13,740 bases of DNA, taken from the NCBI GenBank assembly GCA_003648575.1, contig QMPN01000057.1, positions 1-13,740 on the forward strand, written 5' to 3'. The DNA is from Bacteroidota bacterium. GTDB lineage: Bacteria; Bacteroidota; Bacteroidia; Bacteroidales; B18-G4. How positions within the stretch are numbered: the first letter of the stretch is position 1; each line of letters opens with the position of its first letter. The notes under the pieces are model-generated. The model ran no database searches and was not told the DNA's origin. It worked only from the letters and a program-made list of their open reading frames with translations. The translations under genes were made by a program, and so were the position numbers. Shown here piece by piece: positions 7,213 to 13,740 of the stretch.

Positions 7213-7887
7213 TCACTTTTTGTTCTTCACCAGTACCTCGTCGATCATACCGTATTTCTTTGCTTCTTCCGATGTCATCCAGAAATCCCTGTCGCCATCA
7301 TCCCAGACCTTCTGATACTTCTGGCCTGAATGATTGGAAATGATCTCATAGAGTTCTTTCTTCAATTTCTGGATCTCCCTGGCTGTGATCTCGATATCGG
7401 AGGCCTGTCCTGAAGCACCACCCATTGGTTGGTGTATCAGTACCCTGGAGTGGCTGAGTGCGGTACGTTTTCCCTTGGCACCTGCACAAAGTAGTACAGC
7501 ACCCATGGAAGCTGCCATGCCTGTACATATCGTCGCCACATCAGGGGCAATGTATTGCATGGTATCGTAAATGCCCAATCCCGCATATACGGATCCGCCC
7601 GGTGTATTCAGGTAGATCTGGATGTCTTTCCCGGAGTCTGACGACTCAAGGAAAAGCAACTGTGCCTGGATGATGTTGGCAACGTAATCGTTGATGGGAA
7701 CACCAAGAAAGATGATGCGATCCATCATCAGCCTTGAAAACACATCCATGGTAGCAATGTTCATCTGCCTTTCCTCAATAATAGTAGGGGAGATATAGTT
7801 GCCATAAACAGAAGTGTAATTGTCGAGGGTAACACCGCTGATACCTCGGTGCATGGTCGCATATTTTTTAAACTCGTCGGGATTCAT
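7213..7887 (-). CDS. clpP: ATP-dependent Clp protease proteolytic subunit ClpP
   Basis: Serine peptidase that forms the tetradecameric barrel of the Clp protease. Catalytic triad by alignment to E. coli: Ser127 in GMAASMGA, His152 in HQPMGG, and Asp201 in DRDFW. The family motifs IYLNTPGGSVYAG (91-103) and GAKGKR (136-141) are intact. At 224 residues it is somewhat longer than the E. coli precursor (207) owing to about 20 extra N-terminal residues before the processing region, as is usual in Bacteroidota. It lies 11 bp after tig and 36 bp before clpX, so the three are almost certainly one transcript. There is a single clpP gene in the window. Confidence 0.98.
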   Translation of the reverse strand: MNPDEFKKYATMHRGISGVTLDNYTSVYGNYISPTIIEERQMNIATMDVFSRLMMDRIIFLGVPINDYVANIIQAQLLFLESSDSGKDIQIYLNTPGGSVYAGLGIYDTMQYIAPDVATICTGMAASMGAVLLCAGAKGKRTALSHSRVLIHQPMGGASGQASDIEITAREIQKLKKELYEIISNHSGQKYQKVWDDGDRDFWMTSEEAKKYGMIDEVLVKNKK

Positions 7888-7898
7888 TTCGAAAATAT

Positions 7899-8984
7899 TT
7901 ATTTGGTTTCAGTTGCTAATTTAATAAAATCATCATAACTGACTTCTTTATTCTGCAGTTTCACGGTTGATTTCAGTAAGTCACGCATGCGTGTATCAAG
8001 TAGTTGGTCGTAGATACGTTTCGCCTCTTCCTGATTTTGCATGATGCTGTCAGCAATATCGTTCAGGCGTTTTTTTGTTTCCTCATCAACCTCGCCGGGT
8101 GTCTGGAAATAGCTCATGATTTGTTCTCTGACATCGTCGGGACTCACCTGTATTTCATGATCGCTAACGATCTTACTTTCTACGAGCTGCCATTTCAGTG
8201 CGCGGGCATACTCATCGTAATGCGTATCAATATCTTCGGCTTTAATCTGTGCTTCGCCACTTTCTGCAAGCCAGCGTTTCATGAATTCATCAGGAAGCTG
8301 AATGCCTGAGTCATCGACCAGTTTATCAGCGGTATGTCGCATAAAAAGTCGGTCGCTTTCATTCGCAAAAGAAATCTCGAGTTGCTCAGCCAGTTTTTCT
8401 TTAAACTCTGCCTCGTCTTTGATCTCTACTCCGGGGAAGACAGCTGCATAAAATTCTTCATTCAGCTCAGCAGGCTCAATTTTCGGTTTACCCTCTTCGT
8501 CTTCTTTACCTTCTACGGGCTTTCCGTTTTTCATGCGAAGGTCTTCCATGTATTTGTTTACACTATCCTCGTTTACCTTGATCTTGTAGTAGTCTACCTT
8601 CACCTTGTCGCTGATCTCAGTAATCACTTCCGGCTGGAGTCCCAGGTCGAAAAAGAAATCAAATGTATCCTGAGTATCGAAGTCGATCATCTCTTGCCTG
8701 TCTTCGTTTGGCAAAGGGTGCCCCAGTGTTTTAACTTCATTTTCGGTAAGGTAGTTATTCAGGTTTTCTGAGATGATCTTATTGATCTCCTCCGCAAGTA
8801 CGGCTTTGCCATACATCTTCCTGACCATTCCCATAGGGACTTTCCCGGGCCTGAAACCGGGCATGCTGGCCTTGCGTTGATAGTCTTTTAGAACAGTATT
8901 TACCTGATCTTCATAATCTTCCTTCACAAGTTCTATCTTCACTGTTGCTGTAAAATCGCCTGTTGATTCCTGTGTGATGTTCAT
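7899..8984 (-). CDS. tig: Trigger factor lacking the PPIase domain
   Basis: Ribosome-bound chaperone that receives nascent chains. The N-terminal ribosome-binding domain is clear, with GFRPGKVP (43-50) in the exit-site loop; the C-terminal arm domain runs from about 172 to 355. The length is only 361 residues against about 430-450 in relatives. Between KVNEDSVNKYMEDLR (136-150) and ELNEEFYAAVFPGVEIKD (173-190) there are only about 22 charged residues, where other trigger factors carry the FKBP-like peptidyl-prolyl isomerase domain of about 90-100 residues. The reading frame is unbroken across the junction. The start at 8984 fits the family opening (MNIT...) and lies downstream of the TATCTTTG promoter box; the longer frame begins at a TTG at 9023, upstream of that box. 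First gene of the clp operon. Confidence 0.95.
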   Translation of the reverse strand: MNITQESTGDFTATVKIELVKEDYEDQVNTVLKDYQRKASMPGFRPGKVPMGMVRKMYGKAVLAEEINKIISENLNNYLTENEVKTLGHPLPNEDRQEMIDFDTQDTFDFFFDLGLQPEVITEISDKVKVDYYKIKVNEDSVNKYMEDLRMKNGKPVEGKEDEEGKPKIEPAELNEEFYAAVFPGVEIKDEAEFKEKLAEQLEISFANESDRLFMRHTADKLVDDSGIQLPDEFMKRWLAESGEAQIKAEDIDTHYDEYARALKWQLVESKIVSDHEIQVSPDDVREQIMSYFQTPGEVDEETKKRLNDIADSIMQNQEEAKRIYDQLLDTRMRDLLKSTVKLQNKEVSYDDFIKLATETK

Positions 8985-9012
8985 TCCATCCAACTGTTTA
9001 AAATTAAGGCTG

Positions 9013-9020
9013 CAAAGATA
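9013..9020 (-). promoter_or_regulatory. -7 promoter element of the tig-clpP-clpX operon
   Basis: TATCTTTG read leftward matches TAnnTTTG exactly and lies 28 bp before the tig ATG, implying a leader of roughly 20 nt. No good -33 TTTG is seen 19-21 bp upstream. The box falls in the 85-bp gap after the histidine kinase gene, so the operon can be started independently of it. Confidence 0.55.
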
Positions 9021-9069
9021 CAATAATTAACAACAGCCTGAGCATAAGGTTCACTATAAGTTTCTTGCT

Positions 9070-11037
9070 TTATCCAACTGGCAGGTAGGGTATCTCCACA
9101 TGGAAAGTAGACCCCTTGCCAATTTCGGATTCGAGGTAGATGCGACCATCCATTAATTTGATCAGTTCCTTGCAGATAGCAAGGCCCAGACCGGATCCCC
9201 CGTGCTGACGTGTAGTACTGCCGTCTACCTGCCGGAAGCGTTCGAATATCATTTCAAAATTACTCCTTTCGATGCCGATTCCGGTGTCTTTCACGAAGAT
9301 GTGTATCATGGAATTGTCGGTGATCTCATAACCAAATTCTATGCTACCTTCACTGGTGAAGATCAGGGCGTTGTTCACGAGATTGAAAATGACCTGTGCA
9401 AGTCTTTTCTTGTCTGCAGTACATTGATGTTTGGCTGCATCCGGTGCTGCCAGGTATTTTATATCGATCTTGTCTTTGTTAGAGTCCTTCTTTTCTTTTT
9501 TAAAAAAATTGAGGAGGTCGTTGAATACCTTATCAGGTTTGCAGATTTCAGGCTCCAGCTTCATCTGGCCGGTTTCTATGGAGGATATGTCGATGATATC
9601 ATTCAACACTTTGAGGAGCTGCCTGCTTGAAGAGGCAATATAAGAGAGGTATTGCTTATTCTGGTCTGCTGTCCCTGAACCACGCTGCATCAGCTCGGTA
9701 AAGCCCATGATCCCATTCATCGGGGTTCTGAGTTCATGTGAAACATTGACAAGGAAGGTCGTTTTCAGACGATCCGATTCTTCAGCCTTATCTCGGGCAA
9801 TGATCAGCTCTTGCCTGTTTTTCAGAATTTCCTCGTGCTGTAAAAGGAGATGTGTCCATGCCTTCATCCTCAGGCGATATTGCCTGATCAGTAATGAAGC
9901 AAAAATGGCAATGATCACTATCAGGCCTGCAAGTGCAATCATGGCAAGCTGTTGCCTTCTTATCCTGGACTTCTGTTCGTTCATCCTGGCTTGCTGCAAT
10001 TCCAGATCCTGGTCTTTCTGCTGGATCTCATATGCATTGGTTAGTGCTGCGAGCTCCGTCGACGTCTTAATACTGAATATCGAATCCATCAGAACATGAA
10101 ATAGTGAAAAATAGGTTAATGCCTCCTTGTAATTGCCTTGTTCTATATATGCTTCATGCATGCCTTCATAAGCATCCATAATTGGCTTGTTGAGCTTCCT
10201 TGGCATAACGATTTCGAGGCCCTGAGTATAATAATCCAGCGCAGCTGAAAACTCTTCATTCGCTTTGTATAGGTCGCCGATGAGGATATATGTTTCTGCC
10301 TGGCCGACGATAGAGCGGTCAAGCTTATATTCTTCCATGGTCTTGAAGTAAAAATCTGCAGCTCTTTCAAAATCCTCTATTTCAAGGTAGTACCCTCCAA
10401 TATTACTACTTGCAACGGCTAGCATATTATGGTCCTCTATGAGAGCAGCAAGCCCAAGCGCACGATAATAATATCTTAATGCCCTTTCTTTATCTCCCAT
10501 CTCATCAAATAGGATGGCAATATTGTTAAGTGTCTTTGATTGTCCTTCGATATCACCTAGCAGACTGTCAACCTCTAAACTTCTCTGGTAATAATCAAGT
10601 GATATGGCTTTCTCTCCCCAGTCAGAATAAATGACTCCGATATTGTTCAATGCTCGGGAGATACCGGAAGAATCATTGATCTCATTGCAGATCAGGAGGG
10701 ATTCCAGGTATAGGTCGAGGGCTTTGCGGTAGCTTCCCCATAAAAGGTGGATGTTTCCAAGCCGGTTTTGCATCTCCGCCAGGCGGGCTTTGTCAGAAAT
10801 AGAATCAGCGATACGGATGGCGCGGTTATAAAAAATTGCTGCAGTATCGAATTTTTCGGAGTCATCGTAATATTTTGCAAGATCCGACAGTGTCGAGAGC
10901 ATAGAAATACTGTCACCTGCCTGTTCAGCAATATTGAATCTTGCCAGAAGTGAATCCGGCTCATGTGTAGTAGCATCAGTCCCCTTAAAGAAAAAGAGTG
11001 ATACGATGAGGTACAGAAATAGCTTTTCAAACTTCAA
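9070..11037 (-). CDS. TPR-containing sensor histidine kinase
   Basis: A 655-residue membrane kinase. An N-terminal signal/anchor (5-17) exports a long helical sensor (about 45-325) of repeated TPR units, e.g. LGNIHLLWGSYRKALDLY (93-110), NIGVIYSDWGEKAISLDYY and NIAILFDEMGDKERALRYY. A coiled linker and a transmembrane helix (364-384) lead to a cytosolic HisKA domain with phospho-acceptor His434 (VSHELRTPMNG) and an ATPase domain: N box NLVNNALIFT (552-561), G1 DTGIGI (584-589), F box FERFRQ (598-603), G2 GGSGLGLAI (613-621). There is no receiver or DNA-binding domain, so a separate response regulator is needed and none is nearby. In the N box, Ile559 replaces the usual Lys (NAxKFT). The start is TTG: no in-frame ATG occurs before residue 46, and an in-frame stop lies 12 bp upstream. 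It follows tRNA-Leu by 70 bp and has no obvious promoter of its own. Confidence 0.93.
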   Translation of the reverse strand: MKFEKLFLYLIVSLFFFKGTDATTHEPDSLLARFNIAEQAGDSISMLSTLSDLAKYYDDSEKFDTAAIFYNRAIRIADSISDKARLAEMQNRLGNIHLLWGSYRKALDLYLESLLICNEINDSSGISRALNNIGVIYSDWGEKAISLDYYQRSLEVDSLLGDIEGQSKTLNNIAILFDEMGDKERALRYYYRALGLAALIEDHNMLAVASSNIGGYYLEIEDFERAADFYFKTMEEYKLDRSIVGQAETYILIGDLYKANEEFSAALDYYTQGLEIVMPRKLNKPIMDAYEGMHEAYIEQGNYKEALTYFSLFHVLMDSIFSIKTSTELAALTNAYEIQQKDQDLELQQARMNEQKSRIRRQQLAMIALAGLIVIIAIFASLLIRQYRLRMKAWTHLLLQHEEILKNRQELIIARDKAEESDRLKTTFLVNVSHELRTPMNGIMGFTELMQRGSGTADQNKQYLSYIASSSRQLLKVLNDIIDISSIETGQMKLEPEICKPDKVFNDLLNFFKKEKKDSNKDKIDIKYLAAPDAAKHQCTADKKRLAQVIFNLVNNALIFTSEGSIEFGYEITDNSMIHIFVKDTGIGIERSNFEMIFERFRQVDGSTTRQHGGSGLGLAICKELIKLMDGRIYLESEIGKGSTFHVEIPYLPVG

Positions 11038-11107
11038 TACGATAATTTATAAGTCGCTGATGATTGATAGGATTGGGTTAATCTGCAATATCAAGATCGT
11101 GGTTTTG

Positions 11108-11189
11108 TGCGGATGAAAGGACTCGAACCTTCACGCCTCGCGGCACCAGATCCTAAGTCTGGCGTGACTACCAATTCCACCACATCCGC
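11108..11189 (-). tRNA. tRNA-Leu (anticodon UAG)
   Basis: Read leftward, the 7-bp acceptor stem GCGGATG/CATCCGC pairs perfectly. The D arm contains the usual GGTAG. The anticodon stem CCAGA/TCTGG encloses the loop CTTAGGA, giving anticodon TAG. A long variable arm (class II, TGCCGCGAGGCGTG region) and the T loop TTCGAGT complete it. With the discriminator A the gene is 82 nt. CCA is not encoded; the next bases read CAA. It decodes CUN leucine codons. Confidence 0.97.
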
Positions 11190-11197
11190 TTTGTGGG

Positions 11198-11227
11198 CAA
11201 AGATAAGGAATTTTAAGCGCTCGTCAA
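11198..11227 (-). promoter_or_regulatory. Promoter of tRNA-Leu
   Basis: Read leftward: TTG (11225-11227), 19 bp, then TATCTTTG (11198-11205), an exact fit to the Bacteroidota -33/-7 pattern. The -7 box ends 8 bp before the tRNA 5' end, leaving a leader of only a few nucleotides. No terminator is visible after the tRNA, so this promoter may also serve the histidine kinase. Confidence 0.75.
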
Positions 11228-11248
11228 TACCCTTGAATAGCAATATTG

Positions 11249-11256
11249 TACATTTG
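11249..11256 (+). promoter_or_regulatory. Candidate -7 box for the first DUF5723-like gene
   Basis: TACATTTG matches TAnnTTTG exactly on the + strand. The nearest upstream TTG (11233-11235) is only 13 bp away, so the -33 element is not convincing. It would give a leader of about 85 nt before the TTG start at 11348. It overlaps the divergent tRNA promoter region. Confidence 0.4.
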
Positions 11257-11347
11257 TTGAAGTTATATAATAAACAAGGCAACGAAAACCTCAAAAAATC
11301 ATCTAAGGCCTATAGGATGTAGTGTTACAGTTTAATGAAGATAAATC

Positions 11348-12778
11348 TTGCTTAACACTTTGGATAAGAAGTTTTTTCTAATATTGTTATTGAGCGCTCT
11401 GCCTGCATTGGCAGTTGCACAGGAAATGTGGGGTGTGGTGAACGGGAATTATGCCGGGATCAATAGCACCCTGATCAATCCTGCGGGGATGTTGCATTCA
11501 AAGCTGTACCTGGATGTAAATATGGCCACTGCCGACCTCTTTTTTGAGAACAATGCCATTTACATTCATCAGGGAGACTACAAACCCATTGCATTTCTGC
11601 GTTCTGATGATAATCTCCCCAAGTATGGTATAGATGGGCTCCCCTTTGACTATTACACAAATGATCAACGGAAGGATTATCATTTCAGTGCACTGGTCAT
11701 GGGACCTTCTTTTTCTATTTCTCGCAGAGATGATGCATTTGGTTTCAAAACAGCCTTCCGGGCGGTTGCTTCAGGAAGGGATATCCCATATGAGTCTGTT
11801 ACTTTTGCTTATGAAGGTCTGGGTTATGAACCATATCATAATATCAACTTTAACGATGATGTCATGCGACTGACGGGAATGGGATGGACAGAAATAGGAT
11901 TTAGCTATGCCAGAACAGTTTACCGCAGGGGGATTGAACATCTGTCAGCCGGGATCACAGCTAAATTCTTACTCGGTGTGGCTGGCTCGTATGTTGATAT
12001 GGAAAACCTTGATTACATTGTGAACAACGACAGTACCTTAAACATACGAAACCTGAGAGGGGAAATGGGTTATGCCGGAGTAAATTCGGATGGACCTCTT
12101 TTCAATGGCCAGGGATTCTCATTCGACATAGGGATCGTGTATGAAAAAAAGAGCAGGGGTAACTCCGCCAGGCGCACAGGAAAGTTATGTAGGACACCTT
12201 ATGAGGATTATAAATACAGGATCGGCATTTCTCTGCTTGACCTGGGCCTTATGAACTTTACGTCAGATGCAGCACAGCATGTATATGATGATGTCGGAGC
12301 CTTTTGGATGAATGTGGATACGGTGAATTTTGGAAATATTGACCAGTTTACTGGAATGCTCAGCGATGTATTATATGGCGATCCGGATGCTTCACTGAGA
12401 TCGAATAAGATCAAGATGATACTTCCGGCAACGCTGAGCATGCAGTTCGATTATCATTTCAGGAAACAGTGGTATGTGAACGCCAGTGCAGTTCAGCCAA
12501 TAATGTCGGCTAAATCATACATCTCCCGGCCTGCTCAGATTTCTGTAACACCCCGGTATGAAACACAATACCTCGAATTCAGCATGCCGGTATCCTTATA
12601 TAATTACCGGTATCCAAGGGTAGGCCTTTCAGCCCGTTTCTGGTTCCTGACCATAGGTACAGATAAAATTCTTGGCTTCTTTAATCTTACCGACTTCACA
12701 GGGATGGATATTTATGTGTCTTTGAAATTCAATTTCATGAAAGGCAAATGCCGCAACAAAAGCTACCATTGCGAATAA
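11348..12778 (+). CDS. DUF5723-like outer-membrane beta-barrel protein, copy 1
   Basis: A 476-residue exported protein. The signal peptide (KKFFLILLLSALPALAVA) is followed by likely cleavage at AVA|Q (24/25). The mature part is rich in alternating aromatic/hydrophobic strands, with the family opening of an INPAG motif (43-47) and a DVNM...FENN segment (56-69). Other marks are MGPS, FRAVASGRDIPYE, WTEIGFSYA and AGITAKFLLG. It ends with strand-like repeats (LYNYRYPRVGLSARFW, DIYVSLKFNFM), typical of an outer-membrane barrel. I assign DUF5723 from this pattern; function is unknown. The start is TTG at 11348 or TTG at 11360; the only nearby ATG (11335) is out of frame and stops after six codons. 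11348 is favoured because the next paralogue starts in nearly identical context. Expressed away from the tRNA gene. Confidence 0.85.
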   Translation: MLNTLDKKFFLILLLSALPALAVAQEMWGVVNGNYAGINSTLINPAGMLHSKLYLDVNMATADLFFENNAIYIHQGDYKPIAFLRSDDNLPKYGIDGLPFDYYTNDQRKDYHFSALVMGPSFSISRRDDAFGFKTAFRAVASGRDIPYESVTFAYEGLGYEPYHNINFNDDVMRLTGMGWTEIGFSYARTVYRRGIEHLSAGITAKFLLGVAGSYVDMENLDYIVNNDSTLNIRNLRGEMGYAGVNSDGPLFNGQGFSFDIGIVYEKKSRGNSARRTGKLCRTPYEDYKYRIGISLLDLGLMNFTSDAAQHVYDDVGAFWMNVDTVNFGNIDQFTGMLSDVLYGDPDASLRSNKIKMILPATLSMQFDYHFRKQWYVNASAVQPIMSAKSYISRPAQISVTPRYETQYLEFSMPVSLYNYRYPRVGLSARFWFLTIGTDKILGFFNLTDFTGMDIYVSLKFNFMKGKCRNKSYHCE

Positions 12779-12854
12779 CGCCCCATGCGATAATACTAGG
12801 TGTTTTTACGGTGCGCTTTAAGCATGTTCCCTATTTCAATTCAGTGCATTAAAA

Positions 12855-12885
12855 TTGCTGCTCCACCCATGGCTTCGTATTTTAG
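12855..12885 (+). promoter_or_regulatory. Possible promoter of the second DUF5723-like gene
   Basis: TTG at 12855-12857, 20 bp, then TATTTTAG at 12878-12885, which matches TAnnTTTG at all but one defined position. It lies in the 172-bp gap between the paralogues. The gap also contains GC-rich TAGCTTCGCCGGCGGGG (12883-12899), which resembles the complement of part of the 121-180 hairpin. Read-through from copy 1 is an alternative, as no terminator is visible. Confidence 0.3.
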
Positions 12886-12905
12886 CTTCGCCGGCGGGGA
12901 GTAAC

Positions 12906-12938
12906 TTTTATGCCCCCCAGGCGTAAAAAAGGCATAAA
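12906..12938 (+). promoter_or_regulatory. Overlapping alternative hairpins before the second DUF5723-like gene
   Basis: The arm 12906-12914 (TTTTATGCC) can pair with 12920-12928 (9 bp, one G-T, 5-nt loop) or with 12931-12938 (8 bp perfect, 16-nt loop), because GGCGTAAA and GGCATAAA are near-duplicates. The two pairings exclude each other. The structure ends 12 bp before the TTG start at 12951, so it would sit in the leader RNA. Neither form has a T-run. Regulatory function is inferred only. Confidence 0.4.
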
Positions 12939-12950
12939 CAAAACCAAATC

Positions 12951-13740
12951 TTGCGTAAGGCAATTATATACCTGGTCATCATTGCAAGTTGCCTTTTGGG
13001 GCCGCTTTCTTCAGTTAATGCCCAATATATTACAGGGTCCACGGTTGGGACCTATTCAGGCGTTTCAAATGCCCTTGTAAACCCGGCCTTGCTTTCCAAC
13101 AGCCGTTACTATGTCGACGTGAATGTTTTCAGTACGGCTTCTTTCATCCATAATAATTACGCCTACCTTTCACAGGATGATTATAAGTTTTCAAATTTCC
13201 TCCTGCCGGGATATGATTATCCTATGCATAACAAGGAATATGGACAGGGTGAGCGACCGGCATATACCACAGAAAGTAAGAACAGAAAGAATTTGCATCT
13301 GAATTCGCGCTTCATGGGGCCTTCTGTCATGGTAGCTGTGAACGACCACACCTTTGCTTTTCAGACAAATTTCAGATCGGTAAGTTCGTTCAGGGATATC
13401 CCTTACGACATGGCCAACTATTTTTATTACAGCCTTGATTTCAAACCTCAGCACGGATATGAATATGAACACCGCGATCCCATGAAGTTTGGAACCTTGA
13501 CATGGACTGAGATCGGATTAAGCTGGGCTTATATGTTCAGTAAATACGATCGCGATCGCTGGTCGGTAGGTGTGTCTGCCAAATTCCTGATGGGCCATGC
13601 CGGGGCATATGTCTATATGGATAACCTGACCTATTTTACACCTGATGATGATAATGTTTACATAAGGAGCATGAACGGGGAAGCTGCTTATTCTCTTCCT
13701 GTCGATTATGCTACCAATGAGGTGTCGGGATCCAAGGTGA
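12951..13740 (+). CDS. DUF5723-like outer-membrane protein, copy 2 (partial, runs off the window)
   Basis: An open frame of 263 codons without a stop to the window end, clearly paralogous to copy 1. The signal peptide (RKAIIYLVIIASCLLGPLSS) is followed by VNA|Q. Shared marks follow in the same order: a VNPALL segment (43-48, like INPAGM), DVNVFSTASFIHNN, MGPS, FRSVSSFRDIPYD, WTEIGLSWAYMF, VGVSAKFLMGHAGAYVYMDNL and a closing MNGEAAYS. The frame is closed upstream by TAA at 12924, and no ATG lies between that stop and the signal peptide, so TTG at 12951 is the start. An internal IASC resembles a lipobox at Cys14, but the hydrophobic run continues past it, so ordinary signal peptidase cleavage is more likely. 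It is predicted to be an outer-membrane barrel; function unknown. Confidence 0.85.
   Translation, partial: MRKAIIYLVIIASCLLGPLSSVNAQYITGSTVGTYSGVSNALVNPALLSNSRYYVDVNVFSTASFIHNNYAYLSQDDYKFSNFLLPGYDYPMHNKEYGQGERPAYTTESKNRKNLHLNSRFMGPSVMVAVNDHTFAFQTNFRSVSSFRDIPYDMANYFYYSLDFKPQHGYEYEHRDPMKFGTLTWTEIGLSWAYMFSKYDRDRWSVGVSAKFLMGHAGAYVYMDNLTYFTPDDDNVYIRSMNGEAAYSLPVDYATNEVSGSKV

Noticed and set aside
8334..8771. 145-residue open frame opposite tig
   Set aside because: Antisense shadow of the trigger factor gene; the hydrophobic composition mirrors its acidic codons.
11335..11355. ATG start for the first DUF5723-like gene with a frameshift
   Set aside because: The ATG at 11335 is out of frame and stops after six codons. 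A TTG start in the proper frame, shared with the paralogue, explains the gene without invoking an error.
12951..12995. Lipoprotein signal (IASC) in the second DUF5723-like protein
   Set aside because: The hydrophobic core continues past the Cys to a standard NA|Q cleavage site, and the paralogue has no such Cys.

Overview
The window looks like chromosomal DNA of a member of the Bacteroidota. Three kinds of evidence point there. Several starts are preceded by the phylum's sigma-factor -7 motif TAnnTTTG (TACATTTG or TATCTTTG), and Shine-Dalgarno sequences are weak or absent. Families typical of the phylum are present (DUF4294, and DUF5723-like outer-membrane proteins). The order of the clp genes is also consistent. 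The sequence does not let me name a genus or order.

Layout: (1) Positions 1-248 hold a rightward terminator of an off-window gene and a pair of 42-nt direct repeats flanking an imperfect hairpin. (2) Leftward: pcm (isoaspartyl methyltransferase) followed, with an 8-bp overlap, by a secreted protein with a degenerate HExxH-type site. (3) Rightward: a Gfo/Idh/MocA oxidoreductase with its own promoter, a lipoprotein of unknown function, and 3 nt later a polyprenyl-phosphate sugar-1-phosphate transferase. (4) An 8-bp tandem repeat (about nine units) separates convergent genes. (5) Leftward: tig, clpP, clpX, DUF4294, a proteostasis operon with a clear -7 promoter box ahead of tig. (6) Leftward: tRNA-Leu(UAG) with a near-ideal promoter, then a TPR sensor histidine kinase with a TTG start. 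(7) Rightward: two tandem DUF5723-like paralogues, both predicted to start at TTG; the second runs off the window.

Functionally, TF-ClpP-ClpX is an ordinary cytosolic chaperone/protease module. The trigger factor, however, appears to lack its whole PPIase (FKBP-like) domain. The oxidoreductase, lipoprotein and sugar transferase suggest surface-glycan synthesis. The kinase and DUF5723 genes are envelope-associated. I do not see a defence system, CRISPR array, prophage or insertion sequence. The strongest oddities are the PPIase-less trigger factor, the octamer repeat array, the shared TTG-start context of the two paralogues and the degenerate metallopeptidase-like protein. I cannot claim a wholly new system.
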